From Carallia brachiata (Eukaryota; Streptophyta; Magnoliopsida; Malpighiales; Rhizophoraceae), in the NCBI GenBank assembly GCA_021464245.1, contig JADCRB010000069.1, positions 310,001 to 374,000 on the forward strand: a stretch of DNA of 64,000 nucleotides, read 5' to 3'. Shown here piece after piece: positions 11,701 through 22,949 of the stretch. Both the position numbers and the translations under genes were made by a program. The stretch's first letter is position 1, and each line of letters starts with the position of its first letter. The notes beneath the pieces are model-generated. The model saw nothing but the letters and a program-made list of their open reading frames with translations. It ran no database searches and was not told the origin of the DNA.

Positions 11701-14700
11701 ACGTATTGAACTGTGCCTGACTTTCATTGTATAATGATTCGTAACAATCTTCCTCTTTAACGTCCAAAGTATCTCGTCTCAGGGTTACCTAGAAAAGACA
11801 GGAAGCATAGATCATTACCACAAAGCTAATACTAGCTAAGAAGTTGCAATTTTCAGGCACACAATAGCAGAACTTACAATTCGAGGAGGAAGTGCAAGAT
11901 CAGCAGCCCTGCCTTTTTTGGTGCGTCTTAATACTATGTTTTTCAGCACTTTCTGCTTCAGCAATGTCATTGCTCGTCTCCCAGTATCAACATTTCCATA
12001 GTGTTGGATCGGGTTAGTGACATACTAGGAATGGAAAACAAATGTAACTCAGCCAGAAGATACAACACAATAGCGAAGAAGGGAAAAAAAAGATGACGAA
12101 ACTGGGTACAAATAACTCACTTTATTCCACCAACAGAAATGCCTCACAGATTTATGAGGGCAACTTGCGCATTCACTTGACGGCCTATAAATGGACACCA
12201 GAAATATAAGTACAAACAGGAAGATCCTAAAGCTATATGTGAAAGAAAGATTCAGATAAAAATGGACATATAAAAAAAAGGAAGAAATGGAAAAACATGT
12301 TTGAGCAGAAAATGGTTTCCTTTTTCATTAAAAAGGAACTACAGAAAGAAAATGAAGCAATAAAAGTGAGTTACAGAGATAGATAGAGGAAATCGAAAAG
12401 GCATGGAGATGATAACACAACTGACTAATTTAATTATGAAGAATACAATGGAAGTCACAAGAAATAAAATAGTCAATCAGGACAATCAGAATGCAACAAT
12501 TTATATTGAAGGATACCTATAATCAAGAATTCTGCAATCACAGTCCTTACACAAATAGTAGGAGTATGGGACTATTCGCAGGAAGCGCACCTGTGTAAAC
12601 AGAAATTAAAATGACGTAAGTTGGACAACTCTATTCAAAAACTGAAAATTAGGCGATTCCCTAAAAGAGAACTTACCAAAGAGTAAAGTTCTCCAACACG
12701 GTTTTGAAGAGGAGTGCCACTCAGAGCCCATTTGTAGGAAGAATCTAAAGCAAAAACAGCTTTTGCAGTATTACAGCGCCTATCTTTTACACAATGAGCC
12801 TAGTTAGGTTGAGAGAAAGATCAGTCAATAACTAATGATCACAAACATGTAGTCAACACAAAGAGAAAAACAAAATGATTACATTGGCCAGTTATTTTGA
12901 CTGCAAAATTAAATTAACAAAAGGAGAATAACATAACGACAAAATTCAGCCAGGTATTTAACAATAATGATAATACTGTTTTTTCAGAATATGAGCCTAA
13001 AATAATTTTCTGTAAGAAGCCAATCTTCAGAAAGCAGTGGCAGACTTAAAAAGCACCTACAGATGCTTTAGGCCCAATCATTCTGGATAACGCTAGCATC
13101 CTCTATATTACCACGGCTGCTGGCTTGGGATCTATATTCAAAATCTTGTGTGCATATGCAGTCATAGTGACTACCCCCACCTTACACAATCAGTAACCAG
13201 GTGGGTACCCCTGATAACCCTCTTACATGTTGTTTAAATTCCCAGCAAACCAACTTAATCAAGTTGAAAAAATAATTAAAATAAAATCAGTTCTCCTGTC
13301 CCATTACTTTGCATCAACTTACCTCATCCAGAATGATGCGTTCCCAGTTCACAGAGTGCAAAATTGAATTCTGTTTCCTCAAATCTAGTTCAACTTCTGA
13401 AGTGTCTGTATCATTCTGCACCACTTTCTTCTTACAACCCTTCTTCCTCATAGCATCCTCAAATTCATCAGATTTAGAACTATCAGATGCCATTTTTTTC
13501 TTAGTGGGTAATGCTGTAGTTTTAAGCTTTTTCCTACTTTGCTTAGATTGCTTTTCTGTTCTGTTAGCATTGGGACCACAAAAATACTTCTGGTGAACAG
13601 ACAGTTTGTGCTCATAAAATGATCTTCCGCAATAATCACACTTTATCTTGGGCGGCATCACATATTTTCTGAATTCAGCCTCAACAATTGAGTAGGTTGT
13701 TATCACAAAATCGTAATCAGAGAACTGTTTCGAGCTTCTCTCTCTGTTGGCACCGTGAAAAACCAGCACCCTCGTGCTTCCTTTTGTAGTAAAACGTTCT
13801 ATCTCACTAACCCACTGAGTGACGGCCACCACAGGACAGATTACAAGGGTGGCTCTGATTCCAGCCTCAGTGGATGGGCAAAAAGATAGAGTCACTCCAT
13901 TGGGTTCACAAACATTTCGGAAAATTTCACGTCTTGCAAGAACAAGGGCAATTGCTTGAATGGTCTTTCCCATCCCCATCTCGTCTGCAAGAATTCCCCC
14001 TCTGGCTGTAGATTCTTCCTGTTTACAAGCCCATGCCAGCCATTCTTTTTGGTACCTTAACAAAGGCATAATTAACTCTGATGGTGCCTCAGCCGTTTCA
14101 TTTAGAAATCCTTGCTGATGGTCCAAGTCAACATCTTCTGTTGGATTTTCATCAAGCCATCTTTCATTCTCTTCTTCCCAAATCTCCCACATCAATAATG
14201 GCTTCTTACTATCTCTACCTCTCTTCTTCCCAGTATTATAATTGCACTTCTTTCTGATCCCTAGATTTTTAACTTGGGATGCTTGTAGTTGCTGGGGCTG
14301 CCGGCCTTCACTACTGGATCCTGGTTGCAATGGTTCTGCTATCATTAATAACAAAACCATGAAAATCAATAACCCCTTAACAAAGAAGTGACAGATAGTA
14401 AAAGCAGAAGAAGCAAAAGTACCTTCATCACCAGAAGCGACATCGTCAGAATCTGAAGCTATGACAATAAAATCCTGATCAGAATCAGTACCATCCAGGC
14501 CATTGTTACCGTCTTCACCAGAGGAATCACTTTCCCCATGTTCATCTGCTCCATTTCAAGGCACTGAAATCGATAAGATGCACCAAAGTACGCCCACATA
14601 ACAATGCTTGGAAAAAAAGGCAATCTAATTGTGGCTCGAAAATTTTTATAAATGTGCAAAACTAATTTGATTATGCACATACCCATACAACAGTGCATTT

Positions 14701-15177
14701 AATCAAACAAACGAAAGGAACCACACTAATAATTAGAAACTTGAAATGTACACAGCCAATTTCAACATAACCCTAGCGACAAACCCACAGACTTCAGGTG
14801 CTAATTGAAACACGCAGCATCCCTCCATTTTATTTTTGTTTCAATTCTAAGTTCTGAATAAAAAACACAATATGAAGGCCAATCAAACTAGGGAAAAAAA
14901 AAAGAAAAAATCTAAAAGAAAAAAAAAAGAATTGAAAAGAAAACAAAAAGAAAACCTTATGCCATCCAAACACTCGTCGACTCAAACAAAAATCAACACA
15001 AAACCTAATCGTCAACAAAAATAAACATTTCTTTCATTTTTGCCCTAAACTTCCGTCGGAACAAAACGCCATCTCAAAGAGATTAAACGATAGGGAAAAA
15101 AAAAAAGGAAAAAAAGAGTAAAGCAAATCACCATTGATCTGAGGTTTGGGGACTAATGAACGGCTGCGAAGCTCCAT
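8419..15177 (-). CDS. RAD16: RAD16-like SNF2 helicase/ATPase with RING finger (16 exons, 868 aa)
   Basis: Exons, 5' to 3': 15177-15132, 14545-14423, 14338-13323, 12799-12677, 12590-12517, 12184-12121, 12024-11878, 11788-11703, 11440-11371, 10843-10718, 9886-9656, 9537-9433, 9357-9205, 8978-8890, 8715-8635, 8491-8419. All borders are GT..AG and the sum is 2607 bp in one frame. Domains: acidic N-terminus (Asp/Ser-rich, about 16-55); Walker A DEMGMGKT (about 175-182); Cys/His zinc-binding insert CDYC...H...C (about 290-310); DEAH split by the exon 3/4 border (about 394); [10 protein letters not shown] motif III; C3HC4 RING (CGLC ... CNHVFCKAC ... CPNC, about 612-660); helicase C with [10 protein letters not shown] and [11 protein letters not shown] motif VI; C-terminus [11 protein letters not shown]16 works with RAD7 in global-genome nucleotide excision repair in yeast, with the RING giving ubiquitin-ligase activity; a nuclear DNA-repair role here is inferred from family. 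Confidence 0.95.
8756..8787. repeat. (TA)n microsatellite in RAD16 intron
   Basis: About 16 perfect TA units lie in the intron between the exons ending at 8890 and starting at 8715. It probably varies in length between individuals. Confidence 0.9.
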
Positions 15178-17702
15178 CGAAAAGGACGACCGAAAAAGAT
15201 TCAAGTTCTGATCTAATTCTTTAGGGTTTGTAATCAAATAAAATTGATAAGGGAGAGCGGTGTGGACGGAGCCGTAATACTTCGGAGAACAGTGCGAGTG
15301 AGGCCGCATGTGAGCGGCGGGAATTGCTTTATAGAGACAAGAGAAGGGAGCGGGAAACGGAGCGCGGTGGGGCCCAGAGGAGTCGGCTGGACATTTACTT
15401 ATCGGGGAAGATGTTTCGAATGGGTACTAATAAAAACGTATATATTGATTTAATTGAATAATATTTAATAATTTATTTAATTTTTTTTATAAATTTAATT
15501 ATATCACTATTTATATTATTTTAAAATTATTTAATTACAACTACCAAATTTTTTTTTCTTGTTTAGGCAAATTTTAAGCCAACTTTTGTGATCCGCCAAT
15601 AAACGCGAGTTATACGGCGTTGATGTGTCGGTTATCCGTCTCTGATTTCAACGTGGCTGCGATTCTCTGTTCTATTAGTTAATGTCTGAGCCAATGTATC
15701 CAATGATTCCCTCATATGGATTGCCTCGGAAGACTCTGCCCTGGAGTTGGCCGGTCAAATTAACATTTAACATTAATTTTTTAGTTTAATCGTATAGATC
15801 AACACGAATAGCTTCTCCAACAAGATTGCAAAGCAGAGCCGGCGGATCGAATACGGATTGGTTTAGAAATTTAAGAAGTAAATTTAACTAAGAGTCTCAT
15901 TATATATATATAAATTAATGACATAAATTATTATTTAAATTTAAACAGTTTGATATACTAAATTTATTATTTAATTAATAATTAAAAATTAAATAATAAA
16001 TTTATATTATTCTTTTATATCTATATCTTATATCCGCAAATTTTTTCCCCTTCAACTACATGGGCCTGTACTCTGGGACTCCCACTGGGCCGGCATTGGT
16101 AATTAATTCTATTCTTATTTCTTAATTTTTTGATCTTGTTGTAATTAAAAAAAAAAAATTCTTTAGGAGACGCTTCAATGTTAGAGTTTAAAATTTTTAT
16201 TTTAAAGGTTTTGAGTTCAAATGTTGAAAAAGAAAATGTGAAATTTATGAGAGGGGGAGTTATTCCCATTGTATAACTTACGGTCCAATAGACTTATTAA
16301 TAGACAAAAAAAAATACTTTAATACAACATATAAAAGATTTTCATGATTTATATTATTTTATTATACATTACTTATATATTGTATAAAATATTATTGACA
16401 CAATATAAACATTAAAAATATAGTGCAAAATCATCACTGAGTCCATTTGTATCCACAACTGCGTGTTTGCGTAGATTTTTTCTTAAGAAATTGCATAAAA
16501 CTATGGTATTGGTGTCGCAGTGGGAACACTTATCAGTTTTGTATATACCAATTATAAATAAAATAAAAAATAAAATAAGGGTGACATAAAGATATGAAAA
16601 TTTTGTAGTAATTCTAAAAATTCAAATTTCAAAAAAAAAAAAAATATTTTGGCAGTCAAATCGGACGAGTTTGCATTTTCCCAATTGAAAACAGTGAGGC
16701 AAGATGATTGAATAGCAGAAAAATTGGGCTTGATTCCTATTTTATTCGCAAGCCTGCAAAAATATTGTAGGCGGAACTAAATGAGTTTGGCATCATAAAC
16801 TTTGTAATAGGTTTCTTTTAGTATGAATAGTTTATGTTCTTATTTGTACATCTTATTTGGGCTATGAGATCTGATAATTTTGACTCAAATTTAGATGTCT
16901 CATTGTCCCAAAAATTAAGAAGAGTTGCAACAAACAAAAAAAAAAAAGAAGTTCAAATGCAACTTGAAAGTCTTAAACTATAACGCTTTGATTAAGTGAA
17001 AAAAAAAAGAAACTTTATGATCAGAAGTTCAAGGACCTTTTTTTCTGTCCTTTCCGTTGGGTGGCTTCTTCAACGACACCGACAGAGTTTGAAATGGATC
17101 CAATAAGCAGCAGCACATGCTATAACCAGTATAACCATTGAGTGGTTGAGTCCGGGGATGGAGCACTTATGGAGATTTTTCCTGATATTTCTCACCATGA
17201 TTGCGTGCGAGGCATTGAAAATCTAAATTCAAGAATAGGATACTGGTATTTAAAATATCATATTATCGTCTGAGTGATTGAATGCAAGCGTTTAATGATT
17301 ATTAAGTTAGTCTTAATTTAAGTATTATAATTACTATATTTAAGAGTGTTTTTTCTGTTATTAAGGAAAAAAAAAAGAGCTTGATAGTGAAAAAAATATC
17401 GTTCACGTAGAGGGGCACTTTTTAAATTCCATGGATATTTGGTCCTAGACGATAATGCGTGTCGCTTACTACCTTGGTGGGTTGTTTGAGCTTAATCAAT
17501 TAATACTGATAAGAACAGTGGGAAGTGGCAGCATTTCAAGATGTCGCAACACATTTAATTTTTGATAAAACTCTCAATTACATTACGTAAATCCGATCAC
17601 GGGGAACATTACAAGACTGCGCGTTAAGAAATTAAGCCAAGGAAGAGGTAATTGAAGATCAATCAAATCGCCAAAATATTGGTTTTAACACAAAAGAGCC
17701 GA
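15178..17702. other. Intergenic, AT-rich
   Basis: The 5' flank of the RAD16 gene (to about 15410, GC-richer) passes into AT-rich DNA. Strong A/T tracts lie at 15460-15560 and 15890-16020. Small frames (for example 16021-16269) are low-complexity. No gene or complete mobile element is recognised. Confidence 0.6.
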
Positions 17703-17938
17703 TCATTTTCCCCCACCGCCACCTCCGCCGCTACCAGAACCAACGCCAACGCCAGATCCATGTCCTCCACCAGCGCCCACACCAATTCCTACACCAACGC
17801 CAATTCCTACTCCAAAACCTCCACCGGCACCACCCCCACGGCCTCCGCCAACACCACCTCCACCTCCAAGTCCTCCGCCAGCTCCTCCTCCAACTCCTCC
17901 GCCAGCACCAAATCCGCCTCCATGCCCTGATCCACCAC
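17703..17938 (-). pseudogene. Out-of-frame C-terminal segment of glycine-rich protein 1
   Basis: After the TAG at 17939-17941 the Gly-rich pattern continues in another frame down to a TGA at 17703-17705. Read that way it resumes GGGSGHGGGFGAGGG and ends in alternating Gly/Val (GVGIGVGVGIGVG) and Gly-Lys. This matches the C-terminus of the intact paralogue at 22950-24293. So the original gene reached 17703 and a small indel in the GGN repeats between about 17940 and 18000 broke it. A genuine mutation and an assembly error in this repetitive tract are both possible. Confidence 0.75.
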
Positions 17939-18625
17939 CTAACCACCTCCTCCTCCTCCTCCTCCACCACCTCCACCTCCTCCGCCAGCCCCTCCTCCAA
18001 GGCCACCACCTACGCCTCCTCCAGCTCCAAAGCCTCCACCATGACCAGAACCACCACCAATGCCGCCGCCACCTCCTCCTCCTCCTCCTCCTCCACCACC
18101 ACCGCCGCCAGCTCCAACACTTCCAGCTCCACCTCCTATTCCCCCTCCAGCTCCAAAACCTCCACCACTCCCTGATCCACCACCAACACCTCCTCCACCA
18201 CCACCACCGAAGCCACCACCTCCACCAACACCTCCCCCAGCTCCACCGCCTACTCCCCCTCCGGCACCAAATCCTCCGCCATGACCAGCTCCACCTCCAA
18301 CACCACCTCCGCCCCCACCACCCAAGCCACCGCCTCCACCAACACCTCCTCCAGCACCACCACCTATACCTCCTCCAGCACCACCTCCAAATCCCCCTCC
18401 TCTACCTCCTCCAAGACCACCACCCGGACCGCCTCCAAAACCGCCACCTCCTCCTAATCCTCCCCCACGACCAAAGCGACCGCCACAGCGCCTCCCCCAA
18501 CGACAGTCACCATCACTAAATCCATTTTCGCTAACCTTCTCATCACCAAGGGCAATTGCACTCAAATGAAGAACAATGCAGACGAAAAGCAAAAGCAACG
18601 AAAGCCATTTTGAAGAGACGGCCAT
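17939..18625 (-). CDS. Secreted glycine-rich cell-wall protein 1 (C-terminus frameshifted)
   Basis: ATG at 18623-18625 starts MAVSSKWLSLLLLF, a signal peptide ending near LSAIALG (about residue 26). A short charged segment DCRWGRRCGGRFG follows, then about 175 residues of GGG/GGX repeats (GGGFGAGGGVGGGAGGG type), closing at TAG 17939-17941 (228 aa). This is the layout of class I structural glycine-rich proteins exported to the cell wall. The paralogue at 22950-24293 shares the signal peptide, the Cys/Arg motif and the repeat type but is about twice as long. The open proline-rich frame on the plus strand (18060-18284) is the complement of the Gly repeats. Role in the wall is inferred from family. 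Confidence 0.8.
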   Translation of the reverse strand: MAVSSKWLSLLLLFVCIVLHLSAIALGDEKVSENGFSDGDCRWGRRCGGRFGRGGGLGGGGGFGGGPGGGLGGGRGGGFGGGAGGGIGGGAGGGVGGGGGLGGGGGGGVGGGAGHGGGFGAGGGVGGGAGGGVGGGGGFGGGGGGGVGGGSGSGGGFGAGGGIGGGAGSVGAGGGGGGGGGGGGGGGGIGGGSGHGGGFGAGGGVGGGLGGGAGGGGGGGGGGGGGGG

Positions 18626-18695
18626 CACTTTTCACTTTGATGCCAACGAGGGTTTTCTGCTGTGTTTGCTTGTTCGTCTTTGCATGAGCACTTCC

Positions 18696-18704
18696 CTTAT
18701 ATAG
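18696..18704 (-). promoter_or_regulatory. TATA box of glycine-rich gene 1
   Basis: CTATATAAG on the minus strand lies about 75 bases upstream of the ATG, in the same place as the TATA box of the paralogue. Further upstream (18787-18829) a block GGAACGCG..GA.ACCGTTGGG..GGCGGGA.CATTTAAT is shared with the paralogue at 24445-24487. Confidence 0.75.
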
Positions 18705-19418
18705 ATTCAACCACACTTGCCAATTTTGGACAACTCTACGTACGTCTACGTTGATCAGTGAACAGCCATTAATTGGGCAACTTGATGGAACGCGCCGAGA
18801 CCGTTGGGGAAGCGGCGGGAACATTTAATAAGCCAATGAAATTCAAAGAAAAGACATTAGATATATGCGATTAAGTGGTTGCCTTCCGTAACCATCTTCT
18901 TTTTTTTTTGTTTTTTAATGTTAAGTACACATTTATACATAATATATTGTATTAAAAAAAATTTGAATGAAAAAAAAATTTTTTATATAATATTTTACAT
19001 AGTATTTATATTTTATCTTTTAGAGTAACACTAACTTATGTTTAAGTTTTAATTTTATAAAAAATTAATATTATATTCATGTCACGTGAGTAATGCACCG
19101 ATTTGATGGACGTAGCAACGTCTTCTATTTTAACAATTAAAAAATAGTGTTGACAAATATGTTAGTTATAATAATTTATAAACTGATATTAATTTTTATA
19201 TGGTTAACATTTTCATTTAAGATTTTTTTTTATTTTTATGAAAATGATCCGTTAGGTAGGCATTGATAAACACCCTCACATTTACTACACTTAAACTAAA
19301 TCCAACCACCGAAGAAATTCTCCGCGCATGGGCGTACATTTTGGAAAATCATGGTTCTGTCTTGCTGCAAGATTTTTTTTTTAACTAATTAATCTTTTTC
19401 GGATATGTTAATTCAATA

Positions 19419-19866
19419 CACTGTTGTCAGAACCGGACCGGACCGGCTGGTTGGACCGGTTGAATAGGGGACCGGCTGGTGGTCCGGGCCGGTTTTGGCA
19501 AATTTTGAAAGGTTACTCGGACCGGTCAAAACCGGTGAAAATCGGACCGGTTGAACCGGTCCAATAAAATTAAAAAATTCATAAATTACAATTTGACCCT
19601 AAATGTTATTTAAATTATAATTTAAGTATTAATTTTAATTTAAAAGTTCAATTTAGTCATAAATCTATTAAAAATTTCAATTTCATCCTTAAAATTAAAA
19701 AAATTAATATTTAATCACTATTTATAAATATTATTTTTATAATTACTTTTATACACATATATATTATTAAATACCGGTTCAAATACCGGTTCGACCGGTT
19801 CAACCGGTTGAATTTTGACCCACTAATATTTCCGGTTCGATGACCGGTCCGATTCTGACAACCTTG
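19419..19866. mobile_element. Non-autonomous CACTA-like element made of CCGGTT repeats
   Basis: The ends are inverted copies: GTTGTCAGAACCGGACCGG at the left and, read from the other strand, GTTGTCAGAATCGGACCGG at the right. The outermost bases are CACTG at the left and CAAGG (complement) at the right. The flank is ATA on both sides (19416-19418, 19867-19869), fitting a 3-bp duplication. Both subterminal zones are packed with CCGGTT/AACCGG words and palindromes such as ACCGGTTGAACCGGT; the middle is AT-rich with no ORF. Superfamily assignment is tentative because the second terminus is not a perfect CACTR. Confidence 0.6.
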
Positions 19867-20981
19867 ATATTTCAATATGATGCTCGAAGGGTTTAGTTGT
19901 AAAAAAAAAAAAAAAAACTATATAGCCCGTGCATACATTAACTCGGTCAACTCTGCCGACATTTGAACACAGCTGACTTTCGAATCCCACCTCTAACAGA
20001 TTTAATTGCATATGGAGAAAATGAGCTGCCACCTGCAAAGGATTAGCAGAGCAGGCTTGCACAGTCCACTCCTTAGAAGTCTACTATAGAATTAATTGCG
20101 TGATAATTGCCAGAGTCCATCACATCTAATTTGGCTCGTCCATTAATGTGCATCGCAATCGTGTTTGTGTGCGCAACTGCAAATGATTATCATATCGTTG
20201 TCACTGTTAAATCATTTTCTGATGCTTAATTGAACATAAGCAATAAGCTGTGACACTGATATGTTAAAGTTTACAACGACTAAACCGGACAGATTTTCGC
20301 TTGATGTTCCCTATGCTTTCGTGCGGAACCATTGTGTGAGATCGAACACAAGGGCCTCAAAAGAAGAAGCAAAGGCGCAGGACCCAGAGGCCTCGCCTAA
20401 GCTTGCTTAACCAGCCTGCTACATGATTGCACAGTATTCTGAATGATAATATGCTTGGAGTCTCTTTTGATAGAGTAGTTCCTTGAGTTCACCGAAAACA
20501 AAAGGCGCAGGATCGAGGCGTTAAAAGCATTCCAAGTTGCCATTGCCTTTAACGTAAGCTGGGACACTGACACACATAAAACCACAGAACAAGATTGGGA
20601 TCAACGGATCGTTTCATTGATAATCAGTTTTAGTCAAGCTGATGAACCATTGTTTTTTATGCGCTCAGGGGGTACTCAATACTCATTATTCGAGAAAGTA
20701 GAAACACACATTGATAAGGACTAAGTCTAAACTTAAGCCTATGATGCAAAGGCTTACTTACAGGAAGAACACTCCGATGAGGAGCCCGGGCCTAAACCTA
20801 GATCCTTAGTTACCGTTCAGAATCTCTAGTCTCACGAATTATTTAAGACACGTCACTCTGTAGTATGATCATTCATTAATCAATAAAAATCTACCGAACT
20901 ACTTATAAATATCTAAAAAATATACTATTTTCAAGATAATAACCTCATATCTACTCTAAATACCTTGATCCCTTATCATAC

Positions 20982-21075
20982 TTCCTGTTACCGATTTAGA
21001 TGTCGGAGTGCTAACGTAAGATCCCACGTTCCTGTTACCGATTTAGACGTCGGAGTGCTAACGTAAGATCCCACG
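20982..21075. repeat. 47-bp perfect-length tandem duplication inside probable LTR remnant
   Basis: Two adjacent 47-bp units (20982-21028, 21029-21075), each beginning TTCCTGTTACCGATTTAG, differ at one base. The words around it (GATTTAGATGTCGGAGTGCTAACG, then a run into CCCGCCAGGGATTACGCC) resemble the 3' part of plant Ty3-type LTRs, so 20660-21200 may be a decayed solo LTR. That part is inference. Confidence 0.6.
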
Positions 21076-21558
21076 TTGACACCTGAGCCACGTCTTGTTT
21101 TGTTGGTTATGAGGCCCAACCCAATTCTTTCATCCCCTTCGGTGGTTCAACTTGTACCCGCCAGGGATTACGCCGGATCACACAAGTATGACATGGGCGG
21201 TCTGCATTTGTGCCGTTAAGATATGAGACAAGCCATAAATGCACTCGTACCCAACCATAGCTGGTCGTGGGCATTTTGAAGTTCAGTGTTCTGTTACAGA
21301 TTGAGTTCTTCTTAGCCTCTTACATAAGCATGCAAAATCCTACAATTTCAAGACTTGTCCTGCATCAGCACTCACATATGATTGTGCGATGGTGGTTATG
21401 CATAATTGAAGCTCCTCCTGGTTCAATAAATTAGTTTCGCTTCTTACGCTTTCATACAGGGATCTTTGATAGACTTGGAATTCTTGTGTCTTCAAGTTTA
21501 ATCGTACCAAGTCAAACTCAACCAGACTTAGCATATGTTTAAAATTAGGATGCTAGGA

Positions 21559-22221
21559 CACTTTAAAATTGGAATCGTGTAAATGTCGGATATGCGTTGG
21601 ACACAGATACGCGCTCGATACGTCTCGGACACGTGTCGGACACGCCCAGAAGTGTCCGATAAAAAAATTTTGAAAAAAAAAATCAGACACCTTTGTCAGA
21701 TACGTGAAAGAGATGTGTCAGACACGTCTAGGATACGTTAAAGGATATTTTAGTATTTTTATTTTAAAATTTTTTTTAAAAAATAGAAAAAAAGAAACCC
21801 GAAAAAGAGGTATAAATAAATTTTTTTTTTCAGATTCTAACCGATTTAATTCATCAAATTTTTCGTTTTATTAAAATCACAAAACCAAGATTCTAAATTT
21901 TGGTTGTGACATTGCTTATATTACTTACAAATCAACGAATGTCTCAAGCAACCCGAAAAAGAAGTATAGATAAGTTGCTTTCAAAACCAATAGAATAAGA
22001 AAAAAATAAAAAAAAAACTCAGTTTTTTTTCTATTCTTTTTGTTAATGACGATAATTTTATTATCTCATACGTATAGATCAAATACAAATAAAATCAAAA
22101 TACACACATATATATATATATAGTCGTGTCTGTTTCGTGTCCTAATTTTTTTTAAATTGACGTATCTCCATATCCGTATCATCTGTGTTCGTGTCGCCGC
22201 GTCCGTATCCATGCAGCCTAG
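21559..22221 (+). repeat. Dispersed ~660-bp repeat, copy 1 (inverted relative to 38261-38922)
   Basis: It starts CACTTTAAAATTGGAATCGTG and ends TCCGTATCCATGCAGCCTA. Both ends are rich in GGACACG/CGTGTC words (for example CTCGGACACGTGTCGGACACG), and the middle is AT-rich. Reverse-complementing 38261-38922 gives the same order of words over the full length. The family is not recognised. The ends look like degenerate inverted repeats of each other, suggesting a DNA transposon derivative. Confidence 0.7.
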
Positions 22222-22949
22222 GTTTAAAACAAAGTAATACATGCACCACTTCCAATTCAATTGGAATTCGGTTCTTTCGTTCTAATTGCAATTTTTAATA
22301 AATTGATTAGATATAACTTTTAAGAACTGTTTTTTTCGGTCTCCCCTGTATCCGAAAGTTTATTAGATTTCGACTAATCTGATTTGAGTACTGTTGGGTT
22401 TATTATGAGGACAACTCTTCTAGCACTGTTTTTTCTATTTACAAAGTTTGAATATGTGATTTTATTTAAGGGATATTAAGTCACTTATTATTCAAACTAA
22501 CGGACGTTGGTATGTAACTTTAAGAACTACTAGCATTTTAGAATTGCAAAAACCGTTTTTTTTTTTTTTAATAAAAAGAAGGTCACCTTATTTAGAATCT
22601 AAAAATATTGGAAAAGATGAAAAAGTTGTCAAGAAGTAGGATTTTCAAGTGGAGGTTGTTTCAAACAAAAAATGGTGTAATGGCGTTGCTTTTTTTTTAC
22701 TTTTTTTTGGGACTAAAATTGAGATACATTATACAGTCGAAGGCTCATTGAAGGATCGGCTTGCTACAACTCACCCTGGATAGACTGCTACGCTTGCTCT
22801 CTTTTTTTTCTTTTTTTTTTCACTTGCTACACTGGCTGTTAATTTTTTCTTCTTTCGATATTTATATTATAGGTTTTTGTTTAGCGACAATGGGCATTAA
22901 GACACAATATCGGTTTTGAATTTTGAACTAAAGCTGTAAAGGCCTTTGA

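Larger units (their letters stand above)
18830..22949. other. Spacer between the two glycine-rich genes
   Basis: No gene is seen. It holds a CACTA-like element (19419-19866), a probable LTR remnant with a 47-bp tandem duplication (20982-21075), a ~660-bp dispersed repeat (21559-22221), and AT-rich DNA with T-runs (22555-22850). The segment at about 19935-20180 resembles 27645-27850 (see findings). Confidence 0.6.
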
